DNA of 64,000 nt from Glandiceps talaboti (Eukaryota; Hemichordata; Enteropneusta; Spengelidae), in contig NC_135550.1 of NCBI RefSeq assembly GCF_964340395.1, positions 6,428,101 to 6,492,100 of the forward strand, read 5' to 3'. The notes under the pieces are model-generated. The model made no database searches and was not told the origin of the DNA. It was given only the letters and a program-made list of their open reading frames with translations. Each line of letters opens with the position of its first letter. Position 1 is the stretch's first letter. Both the position numbers and the translations under genes were made by a program. This document shows positions 1 to 17,244 of this stretch, piece by piece.

Positions 1-2340
<2,340 letters not shown>

Positions 2341-2359
2341 TACGAACGATCCCGCCAGC

Positions 2360-2392
2360 TATATAAAACGTAATGTAATTGGCTATTCAGTG
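2360..2392 (+). promoter_or_regulatory. Putative TATA box and initiator of the pseudokinase gene
   Basis: A TATA-like motif (tatataaaa, about 2360-2368) lies about 28 bp upstream of an initiator-like ttcagtg at 2385-2391, a typical core-promoter spacing. It is the nearest such pair upstream of the kinase-like ORF. Sequence motif only. Confidence 0.45.
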
Positions 2393-2440
2393 AACAAAAA
2401 AGACAATTCGACCAATAGGAGCACTGCCCTTGGAATTTGT

Positions 2441-2689
2441 ATGCTTTCTTTAGCGGGGTTATTGTTGTTGATAACTTCAACGGTCCTCAGGTATATACCA
2501 ATGCAAAACCGTCCACGCAGAATAAGAGGTGATTTCGATCTTTCAAAGTTCACCACAGATTATCACGATGGATTATTACACCATAAACGGCGAAATGACG
2601 ACGGGTTACTTTGGCTCATCGTACAGTGTGAGAGAGAGGCACGGGAAGAAACGATTTCGTTCGATGCAGATGATAAAGTTCGAAAGTGA
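2441..2689 (+). other. Overlapping upstream ORF with hydrophobic N-terminus
   Basis: If transcription starts near 2390, the first ATG is at 2441, in a different frame from the kinase. It opens 82 codons and ends inside the kinase CDS. Its first 20 or so residues are strongly hydrophobic (leucine-rich), followed by a basic stretch. The ATG context is poor. It could be a regulatory overlapping uORF or chance. A donor-like CAG|GTATAT at about 2488-2496 could also remove part of it by splicing. Not recognised as a protein family. Confidence 0.25.
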
Positions 2690-3713
2690 AGACAAGGCCA
2701 AATGTGGTCTATCGTCGATACAGGCGTTGTTTTCTCTACCAAAACACCAACATATTGCTCGACACAGAGACGCGTTCTTACACTATCAACACGGGGCGCA
2801 TTTTGTCAACGCAGTACTAGAAGTTTGCTTGAGTACCAACTTGAATGATTACGTACTTCGAAGACACCGAGATCTTGACGATGACTGCTTCAAAGGGTTT
2901 ATGCTGCAATTAGTGGACGGACTCGCTTTCCTCCACCAGTACAAAGTTTATCACAACGCCTTGACACCACACAATATCATGGTTGGATACAGCACAAAAA
3001 ATGAACTATGCCTCAAAATCACAAACTTTGGACTAAGTGGTATTTGTAAACCTAACATTGAAACTGCCAGTGAAAATACTACGGTGAAGAGCTACATTTT
3101 CCATCGGTCCCCTGAATTGAGTTGTTCCAATCCACAGCCAACACGTAGACATCACGACAAAGCCGACATTTTCGCACTTGGGATGATATTTTGTTCAATG
3201 CTAGAATTCAGTGTTCTTGATGGAGAAAGTCCGAAGGATCGGGTGTTGGCGGCTTGTGTCAAATTTCCAGGTTACGGCGTTATACCCGTTGGTAAATTTC
3301 TTCGCGAAAATCCCAGCGTCGACCTTGATCGTCATCTTTTCTCAAGGGCGAACATCGATGTTCGACGTATCGTTCGACAGATGCTGGATGCAAATGTTTT
3401 CGACCGACCATCGGCAAAAACTGTAAGAAAACATATCGTCGCTTGTCACAACGTTCGTAGTCGAACGCAACAACAGCAAAGTGATACGTTTTCAGAGAAG
3501 AAAGACAACAGCAGTGCCAGATGCAGGAAAAGAAAGAGAGAAGTTTTAGAAGAAGATTTCTCGTGTTTGAATACACCCATGAAGAAACCAAGGGCCCGAG
3601 TTCCACAGGTCGCTTCTTCGAAACCAAAAGGTATCTTCGGTTATATAGGAGCTGTAGCGGCCGCAGCAGGCGTCTACTGGGGACTTCGTAAGGAAAACTC
3701 GGTGTCCTTGTAG
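2568..3713 (+). CDS. STK35/PDIK1L-like pseudokinase with C-terminal membrane anchor
   Basis: Single-exon ORF of 381 codons. I chose the ATG at 2568 (cacgATGg), which precedes the N-lobe; further upstream the frame offers only GTG. The protein-kinase fold is recognisable and closest to the STK35/PDIK1L group: NDYVLRR, FMLQL, FLH, KADIFALGMIF, a VPVG-like segment (IPVGKFLRENP) and a DRP motif in the C-lobe. The catalytic residues are degenerate. The HRD motif is HNA (residues 129-131), the catalytic-loop Lys is Thr133, DFG is NFG (153-155), and the glycine loop and alpha-C glutamate are poor. A VAIK-type lysine (Lys37) may remain. The tail has a basic, NLS-like cluster (RKRKR) and ends in a hydrophobic stretch (about 355-373) followed by RKENSVSL, like a tail anchor. 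It is therefore probably catalytically dead, and its role is unknown. Lack of introns allows an old retrocopy origin, but the frame is intact. Confidence 0.75.
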   Translation: MDYYTINGEMTTGYFGSSYSVRERHGKKRFRSMQMIKFESEDKAKCGLSSIQALFSLPKHQHIARHRDAFLHYQHGAHFVNAVLEVCLSTNLNDYVLRRHRDLDDDCFKGFMLQLVDGLAFLHQYKVYHNALTPHNIMVGYSTKNELCLKITNFGLSGICKPNIETASENTTVKSYIFHRSPELSCSNPQPTRRHHDKADIFALGMIFCSMLEFSVLDGESPKDRVLAACVKFPGYGVIPVGKFLRENPSVDLDRHLFSRANIDVRRIVRQMLDANVFDRPSAKTVRKHIVACHNVRSRTQQQQSDTFSEKKDNSSARCRKRKREVLEEDFSCLNTPMKKPRARVPQVASSKPKGIFGYIGAVAAAAGVYWGLRKENSVSL

Positions 3714-4104
3714 CGAGCTTGTGGTGAATTCGAAGATGACATGCGCACGTGTAAGCATGTATAACCAACCATTCCGAACATGAGCTGTTATTACAAGACA
3801 GGGTTACCTGCAGATTTTCAAAAACTAGATTGTGTGGCGCGGCACCAGTTTTCAGATCAAAAGACTGGTGAATATAAATGACCATGTATGTTTGACACCA
3901 AAAATGTTGATGAAACTTGCTAGTAACATAACGCAGTTAGTATATTGTTTTACCACTATATGAATTTTCTCACTTCGTATAAAGTTTTTCAGCTTTAAAC
4001 ATCACACAAAAATGTGATATTCTTTTATCTATAACTAAAAACTTATTGGGAATTCCCAATGTTTGCCTTCATGTGTGAAGGAATTTCAGTACTGCCATTT
4101 ATTA

Positions 4105-4110
4105 AATAAA
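4105..4110 (+). terminator. Candidate poly(A) signal AATAAA of the pseudokinase gene
   Basis: First canonical AATAAA after the stop codon at 3713 on the + strand, giving a 3' UTR of about 0.4 kb. A second lies near 4560. Confidence 0.4.
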
Positions 4111-4709
4111 TTATTACAATAGTAGTTATATAGATGTATGATGCCTGCCATTTCAAAATAGTACTACCTGTATTGCACAGCACTGCCATTTTAAAATCAA
4201 ACATTCATTAAAATGAACATTTTACAAAAGTAATATATTTAGCACTTTAAGTTTCGGATTGTCAACGGACATAATAGGGTGTAACACAAGTATATCAAAG
4301 TACTACGTGTATTATGTAGCACTTCTATTTTTTATTTAAAAAATTTTTGATATAGATTGGCATATTGCTATCTTTTCCAATTTTGAAGAAATGTAAGTGA
4401 ACATGTTACCATTGTAAATAACACTTGGAAGACAACCAGGTTTACTTTTGTTGTAATGTTACAGTACTAGTGTATTCAACAGGTTTTTTTTGTATAGGCC
4501 CATTTAATCAAAAACACTCCATGTTATCAATATGATGTATTGTAGTAGTACTGTAAGAAATAAATTATTATATAAGTTTATCTGTGGTATTTTATTGACT
4601 CATTCATCTCAACCAACCAATGAACCAAAACATTTGCAGCAAGACATTTGTTACTTGCAAGACACCTGTTCATTTCAGAAATATATGACCCCCCCCCCCC
4701 CCATTACTT

Positions 4710-5056
4710 TTGAAGTGGCATATGGATGAGGATTGGGTTTTTAATTCATAAAACAATTTTATCATAGCTTCCTACTTGAAAAATCAACATGAAACAACAT
4801 ATGCCAAGTCTTTGTTTGTAACTCTATAAATTGCAAACCATTAATAAATGTGTAAAATGTTTGTTATTGTATGTACAATAACAAACATTTTACATATTTA
4901 TTAATCTTTTGCAAATTATTGAGTTACAAACAGACTTTATCATTGTTGTTTCACTGTTTCACATTGAATTTTCAAGTAGGAAGCCATTATAAAATTGTTT
5001 TGTAAATTAAAAAATCCAAAATAAATACTAAATCCTCATCCATATGGCCACTTTAA
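4710..5056. mobile_element. Hairpin MITE, TTAA-ended family A, copy 1
   Basis: Almost the whole 347 bp is one inverted repeat centred near 4878. The left end (TTGAAGTGGCATATGGATGA) is complementary to the right end (CATCCATATGGCCACTTTAA), and the centre has aatgtttgttattgta opposite tacaataacaaacatt. There is no coding capacity. A diverged second copy lies at 54006-54349, where both ends are TTAA+AGTGG. The TTAA ends suggest a piggyBac-type non-autonomous element; this is inferred. Confidence 0.8.
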
Positions 5057-5220
5057 GAGTTGAAATAAAGTCTATTGAAGTGAAGCATTTCCAACAGATT
5101 ATCAACACTTTCAGCAGGGTTACTTAAAATTTGATATGTACTTTACGTAGTTCCATAATACTGATCACAGTGGTGGTGCATGATCATCAATGAACAAATC
5201 ATACTTGACTATACAAGAAC

Positions 5221-5416
5221 CAGAACCCCTTGATTCATGGGTACAAATGTGGTGTACCCAGGATATTTGCATTTATGCTTGGAGCGTTCTCTGTGGCTGG
5301 AGATTTACAAGTATAGCAAATGGAAGCACAGTAGAAAATACCACAAGCATGAGTTCACCCCCCCCCCACCACCACCACCACCACCACCACCACCACCACA
5401 CTCAAACATGCACATG

Positions 5417-5457
<41 letters not shown>

Positions 5458-5470
5458 CATGGGATTATCA
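5221..5470. mobile_element. MITE-like element, family B, copy 1, containing CCA/CA microsatellites
   Basis: Starts CAGAACCCC. Its first 140 bp or so match the reverse complement of the element at 53432-53616 (shared tracts: GTACAAATGTGG, GTACCCAGGATATTTG, AAGCACAGTAGAAAATACCAC). The right half contains (C)n/(CCA)n and (CA)n runs (5357-5453), then a degenerate right end near 5470. Confidence 0.55.
5357..5453. repeat. Microsatellite (C)n-(CCA)n-(CA)n
   Basis: Poly-C, about 12 CCA units, then about 16 CA units. His-rich and Thr-His frames across it are artefacts. Confidence 0.95.
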
Positions 5471-5550
5471 TTGCATAGTTTATTTGAAACAGCACATTTT
5501 GTACACAATAACTATGCATTCAATGATTTCATGAACATGAAACAACCAGA

Positions 5551-5690
5551 GATGCTAATTTATATACATGTATCCATGTTCTTGATATTATTGCATTGCA
5601 GTACATGTATCCATGACAACGTTTTTGATATTATTGCATTGCAGTACATGTATCCATGTTTTTGATATTGCATTGCAGTACATGTATAAA
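5551..5690. repeat. Short tandem repeat of about 40-bp units
   Basis: Three imperfect copies of a unit built from tacatgtatccatg, ttgatatt(att) and gcattgcag. Confidence 0.8.
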
Positions 5691-5699
5691 TATGACAAG

Positions 5700-7290
5700 A
5701 CTATTAGTATACATGGGCATTGATGCTAGTAATCACTGGTACATACATAATGATTACAAGTCTCACACACATTGTTAAATGCATAGCAATATTTTATTTG
5801 ATGTACAAAAATACACATATAGAATTGTTAAGGAGATATGTCTGTATTGCTTAGATTGATGTACAGATTACAAACAAACATTCCTGGACTACAAATTAAT
5901 ACTCCTTTCAGATTTATACAATGAAATTCTTCATATTTTTTGACATCTTTATAATCAAAATAACGTACAGTAACAGAGAAAAACTTATTATCAATAAATT
6001 ACGTTTCCTGATAATCTAATTACATATTACATAACATAATTATTGTCCATATCAAAATCGTCCATAATTACATCACCCCACACCCTTCCCACACAAAAGG
6101 GGAAAGAAGGACATCCTGTAAGTACTAACTCTTGTGCATAAATTAAGTATATTAGAGAATCATATCCCTGTATTTCTTTTCATTCTACTCTTGTGTCACA
6201 TTAGTGTTCACTGGCATTTTTTGATACCCCCAACCATGCAGAATCCAATTACAAACTGCACATTGTACACTTCAAGATTGCAATTTCTAGCAACATTTTG
6301 TCTAAATGAAATAAAGCATTTAAGTACACTGCAACTAGATCTAGATGTAGACACATGGGTGCCAGTGTTTTGATGTCTGTACTTGATAGCTGGATGGTGG
6401 CACATTAGTTCATTTCATTTCGCCAAAATGTAGCAAGAAACTATTCATTAAATCTTGAGTAGCAGTTTCTCATTGGTTTCTGTGGAATTGTATTAAACAG
6501 TCAGTGCACACTGAAATGAAAGAGGCTGTTTCACTATTACTATCACTATTAACTAGTATGAAATGAGTGAAAAAAGAAAGACTAGTAAAAGATTATTCAG
6601 TTTCAATAGACTACAACATATATAGACAGTAGACTGTAAGATATGTTGTGTTGCTCAGCGCTAATTGGTCAGTGCCTGAGGGCGCCCCATCACAGCATAC
6701 CTTACAGACTACTACTAAGAGAATGGAGGGACTCTTCTCTCCACTTTCTAGGACTACAAATCCATCAATTACTTCTATTTGCAACAGTAATCTTTTATAA
6801 TGTCTGCTTTTTGTGTTTTATTAGGCAGACATTGCACTTTGTTTTTCAAAAAGTAATATTGACAAAACACAGTAACGTGATGTCTATCCTGATGTTGTTT
6901 CAAATGTATGTGGAAACATTTTGCGAAGACTGTACAATACAGTTGAGGCATTACATTACTGTGTTGTACACAGCAAGGACATGTCATTGACAGCTGAATG
7001 CATAGATTCTCCCCATCAGCTGCACCATTTGTGATAGATGTGTAAAACAAACACTATATATAAGTACTGTATGTACAATGTTGGGAGTGTTGTGTCTGCA
7101 ATATTTCAAATTTGGTGAGGTGTGTTTAATTCATGCATGTAAATTATAGGCCTGCACAATAGGATTGAAGCACAGTGAACTAAGAGTACTGAATGTACAA
7201 TGTACAAGAGTGTTCATCGACCTTAACTTGTCATTTGCCATATTTTAGACCAAAAATAAACACCTGTCCAAGTGAGTACACTTAATTAAT
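5700..7290. other. Non-coding interval
   Basis: No recognisable gene, RNA or repeat family. ORFs at 6134-6373 and 6643-6990 lack domains and look like chance frames. Confidence 0.5.
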
Positions 7291-7299
7291 GAATGTAAA

Positions 7300-8000
7300 A
7301 TATAGGGTGTTGTAGGGTTGAACCCATCACTCTACAAAAGCCTTGAGAGAACCCTGCATTGTAGGGTTGAACCCATCACTCTATAAAAGTATTGGGAGAA
7401 CCCTGCATTGTAGGGTTGGACCCGTCACTCTATAAAAGCCTTGAGAGAACCCTGCATTGTAGGGTTGGACCCATCACTCTATAATTGTAGGGTTGAACTC
7501 ATCACTCTATAAAAGCCTTGAGAGAACCCTGTAGACTGTCGACAGTCATTCATGCCTTTTTCTTAAACTAAAGTCATCGGCTGGCTCTGATCCGGAGCAA
7601 TACTATAACCGCATACTGATAAGCAACAGGTCTTCGGCACTCGCAGTTCCTATCAGTATGCATTTATAGTATTCAGTGCTACGGAGCGAGGCGACAACTT
7701 TGTTTTAGATGAAACGTAGCAAAAAAGGCATGAACCACTGTCGACAGTCTATGAAGCCTGCATTGTAGGGTTGAACCCATCACTCCTTAAAAGTATTGGG
7801 AGAACGCTGCATTGTAGGGCTGAACCCATCATGCCTTAGGAGAACCCTGCATTGCAGGGTTGAACCATTATGCATTGGGAGAACCCTGCATCGAAGGGTT
7901 GAACCCACCATGCCTTGGGAGAACCCAGCATTGTAGGGTTGAGCCCACCATGCCTTGGGAGAACCCTGCATTGTAGGGTTAAACCAATTACTTTATCAAA
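7300..8000. repeat. Minisatellite of about 50-bp units (gtagggttgaaccc core)
   Basis: About ten imperfect copies of a unit containing tgtagggttgaacccatcac, then ctctataaaagcc and ttgagagaaccctgcat. The core GGGTTgAACCC is itself palindromic. The array is split by a hairpin element at 7534-7749. Units after the insertion (about 7750-8000) are shorter variants. Confidence 0.9.
7534..7749. mobile_element. MITE with TA target duplication inside the minisatellite
   Basis: A 216-bp element flanked by TA (7532-7533 and 7750-7751). Terminal inverted repeats of about 30 bp start GACTGTCGACAGT, followed by cattcatgcctttttc on the left and its complement on the right. A second inner inverted pair (caatactataaccgcatact against agtatgcatttatagtattc) makes the whole element fold back. 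TA duplication and non-coding content fit a Tc1/mariner-type MITE (inferred). Confidence 0.8.
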
Positions 8001-9000
8001 AAAAACCTTGGGTGTTCTAGAGCACTGTGTGGACTGCAATTCCTGAGATTGCATTTAATGATAACAATTTTGAATAATCTGGAAATTCTATTGTTAACAT
8101 CTGCGCATATCTTATCAGTTTTACCAATTTGATTACAAATACAGCAGAATTGAAAATACTGATGTCCCCTTTCACAGCAGACACATGGTGACTTTTCTTT
8201 GGAAATACATTGAAAATTTCTTGGCAAAGCTTAGCTTTAAAATTTCCACACATAAAAAGATGCTACTCTACAGATGAGTATATGATGTACTTCCACATCT
8301 TCAGTCATGGTATTCAAATCCTGAGAGGTATGGTTTATGTACAAAATGAATAAATGTTGCATGTCACATTTCTGGTAAAGTTCCGTGGAGGTACAGAATA
8401 CTCATCTCTATGCATCACACAAGCATGTATAATAAAACAGAGGTGGTGGAAAGTCTGGCCAAGATTTTAGACAGAAATTTGAAGAAAATCTGTTAATGTT
8501 TTTATATTATGTTGTAATACAGGTGGTTGTGTTGTTTGCTGTAGTTTTGGCACTGAATGTGTTCAGATTTAAGTAGACTTGTTTTATAGACAGCATCATT
8601 CTACAAAAAATGTTTATAAATGCAACTCCTGCTGGTGATACACATACAATAGGACACCCCTTCTAGATTGGGGTAGACATAATTCAATCTCTCTAGTATG
8701 GAGGAGATTATACGCCCCTTAAGTATAGGGTATAATAACTTGGCATCACTACCTCTGTGGTACACAAATGTAATTGACTTTGACTTGAAGTTTTTCACTT
8801 TGCCAAGATAGTAGGGTAGTTTTCATTTGTGAACCTGAAGTTTGGCTATCAAAATCATCCCATAAGTAGATCTAATTTAAATAATGATAATATGTTAACA
8901 GCCAATAGAATTCACTTTATTAGTAACACAGGCGCTTGTGAGTCATTCATTGGTCACCAGAAAGATGACATTGATACTGACACATGAGAATATATGGTGA
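8000..9000. other. Non-coding interval
   Basis: No supported gene or repeat. It contains an AATAAA on the - strand at 8916-8921, a possible distal poly(A) signal for the RCE1 homologue. Confidence 0.4.
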
Positions 9001-9616
9001 ACATGCATAGACATTGTATAGTTGTCTATTCAACTATATTATACTAGCATAGACATTGTTACTGTATAGTTGTCTATCCAACTATATTAGCATAGACATT
9101 GTTACTGTATGGTTGTCTATTCAACTATATTAGCATAGACATTGTTACTGTATAGTTGTCTATCCAACTATATTATACTAGCATAGATATTGTTACTGTA
9201 TAGTTGTCTATTCAACTATACTAGCATAGACATTGTTACTGTATAGTTGTCTATCCAACTATATTACGCTAGCATAGACATTGGTACTGTACAGTTGTCT
9301 ATTCAACGATATTACGCTAGCATAGACATTGGTACTGTATAGTTGTCTATGCAACTATATTACGCTAGCATAGACATTGGTACTGTATAGTTGTCTATCC
9401 AACTATACTAGCATAGACATTGTTACTGTATAGTTGTCTATCCAACTATACTAGCATAGACATTGTTACTGTATAGTTGTCTATTCAACTATATTACGCT
9501 AGCATAGACATTGTTACTGTATAGATGTCTTCAACTATACTAGCATAGACATTGTTACTGTATAGATGTATATCCACCTATATTATACTAGCATAGACAT
9601 TGTTACTGTATGGTTG

Positions 9617-9622
9617 TTTATT
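9617..9622 (-). terminator. AATAAA created by a variant minisatellite unit
   Basis: One unit reads tttatt instead of tctatt, giving AATAAA on the - strand, about 1.05 kb downstream of the RCE1 stop codon. Possible poly(A) signal; no transcript evidence. Confidence 0.25.
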
Positions 9623-10673
9623 CAACTATACTAGTATACACATTCTTACTGTATAGTTGTCTATTCAACTATACCAGCATAGACATTGTATCGTTGTCTA
9701 TCCAACTATATTAGCATAGACATTGTTACTGTATAGATGTATATCCACCTATATTATACTAGCATAGATATTGTTACTGTATAGTTGTCTATTCAACTAT
9801 ACTAGCATAGACATTGTTACTGTAAAGATGTCAACTATACTAGCATAGACATTGTTACTGTATAGATGTCTATCCAACTATACTAGCATAGACATTGGTA
9901 CTGTATAGTTGTCTATTCAACTATATTAGCATAGACATTGGTACTGTATGGTTGTCTATTCAACTATACTAGCATAGACATTGGTACTGTATAGTTGTCT
10001 ATTCAACTATATTACGCTAGCATAGACATTGGTATTGTATAGTTGTCTATTCAACTATATTACGCTAGCATAGACATTGGTACTGTATAGTTGTCTATTC
10101 AACTATATTACGCTAGCATAGACATTGGTACTGTATGGTTGTCTATTCAACTATATTAGCATAGACATTGTTACTGTATAGTTGTCTATCCAACTATATT
10201 AGCATAGACATTGGTATTGTATAGTTGTCTATTCAACTATATTACGCTAGCATAGACATTGGTACTGTACAGTTGTCTATTCAACGATATTACGCTAGCA
10301 TAGACATTGGTACTGTATAGTTGTCTATCCAACTATACTAGCATAGACATTGGTATTGTATAGTTGTCTATCCAACTATACTAGCATAGACATTGTTACT
10401 GTATAGATGTCTATCCAACTATACTAGCATAGACATTGTTACTGTATAGATGTCTATCCAACTATACTAGCATAGACATTGTTACTGTATAGATGTCTAT
10501 CCAACTATACTAGCATAGACATTGTTACTGTATAGATGTCTATCCAACTATATTAGCATAGACATTGTTACTGTATAGTTGTCTATTCAACTATATTATA
10601 CTAGCATAGACATTGTTACTGTATAGATGTCTATTCAACTATACTAGCATAGACATTGTTACTGTATAGATGT

Positions 10674-15848
<5,175 letters not shown>

Positions 15849-16179
15849 CTGAAATGATATGTAATACCTGTCAGTAATGATTCAAAGAAGTGTCCCAGGA
15901 TAGGACGTGAAACTGTTGCCATTCAAAACAACAGCAAGTCTAGTAGGATAGATTATAATTACTTTGTTATACCTGGATGATTGAGAAACTTCATACATAT
16001 GCAGACATACAAATGTACTTTCAATAATGTGTTTGCAATCAGAGAGTGTACATCAAATCATATATCTGTGAAAAGAAGATTACAATGTACTTACACAGTC
16101 CCTCTATGATAGAGGGACCGTGGTAATAGTTCTCCAAGAGTGGGGGTGGAGGTTTTTAATGTCAAACTTTAAGTTAGCC

Positions 16180-16347
16180 TAGGGTACCTGTAGTCTTGAA
16201 AGACTAACACTACCACTCTATATTTTGCTATCCTAACTGACAATTCTGATTTGAGATGGACAAGCAAAATTTCGAAAAATCAAAATGTCAGTTAGGACAA
16301 CTGAACTAGTGTAGTAGCATTAGTCCTTCAAGTCTACAGGTAGCCTA
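16180..16347. repeat. Inverted repeat (MITE-like hairpin)
   Basis: The left arm has tacctgtagtcttgaaagac, then taacactacc and, near the centre, tcctaactgaca. It is complementary to the right arm, tgtcagttagga, then tagtgtagtagcattagtcc and ttcaagtctacagg. A third arm-like piece (agtgtagtagtgttagtcct) lies at about 17280-17300, beyond the retroelement fragment. Confidence 0.7.
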
Positions 16348-16439
16348 CAGTTAGGAGAGCTGAACGTTAGGAACAGCATAGGAAATTCCTTGAAGGACGT
16401 ACCTATTTAGATTCTTGTAGAACATATTTTATTTTTATA

Positions 16440-17207
16440 AATCACTGCAATAATTTAATAGTTCGTTAATTTCTGCATGAATGGTGTTACAATTGACTAT
16501 AAATTATCATTTGATCAACATATTGCTAAGATTACACAGTCTGCAAATCGACTTCTGGGGATCATCTGTAGAACCTTCAACTTTTTGGACAAGGACACCT
16601 TTCTCTTCTTATATCGTGGATTGATTAGACCTCACTTAGAATATGCTCATTCAGTTTGGACCCCATATAAGGCTAATCAAATTAACACCATCGAGTCTGT
16701 TCAACGACGTGCCACTATTAAAACTAATACCCGGACTACATGAATTAACATATCCTGAAAGACTCCGTTCACTTGAACTTCCGACGTTAACTTACAGACG
16801 GGTCAGAGGTGACATGATTGAAGTCTACAAACTAACTCATGGTCTATACAACCTCTCATCTACACTACTGAGGTTGGATACCAGCCAGGTTACTCGAGGT
16901 CACCCATATAAATTAAAGAAACTAAATACACCCTCACTGGAAATTCGTCGTCACTTTTTCTCAAATCGAGTATTTCAACCATGGAACAGCTTACCTGACA
17001 ATGTAGTAAATGCACCAACTATAAACTCTTTCAAGTCAAGATTGGACAGACATTGGAGTGCAAAACCGTTTCTCTATGAGTATTCTATTGATCCATACTT
17101 CCAATACCGTCGCACAGGAAAATATGCACTGGACTGATTTCACTATGTAACATTCTATGGAACTATGAACAGGTCATTGACCTACAACATATGTATAATA
17201 TGATGAT

Positions 17208-17241
<34 letters not shown>
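16440..17241 (+). mobile_element. 5'-truncated non-LTR retrotransposon (jockey/CR1-like RT C-terminus)
   Basis: Encodes the end of a reverse-transcriptase ORF in two frames: a DYKLSFDQHI...FLYRGLIRPHLEYA...VQRRAT segment (16477-16728), then after a frameshift near 16725 LTYPERLRSLELPTLTYRR...RVFQPWNSLP...SFKSRLDRHW to the stop at 17137. These are typical conserved blocks of jockey/CR1/L2-type ORF2 ends. It finishes in a (TGA)n tail (about 17190-17241), as such elements do. The upstream RT and endonuclease are absent, so it is a dead copy. Confidence 0.8.
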
Positions 17242-17242
<1 letters not shown>

Positions 17243-17244
17243 TG

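Noticed and set aside
2390-2689. A 99-codon ORF as the main gene start
   Set aside because: It opens with GTG, not ATG, and lacks kinase homology; only the part from ATG 2441 is kept as a possible uORF.
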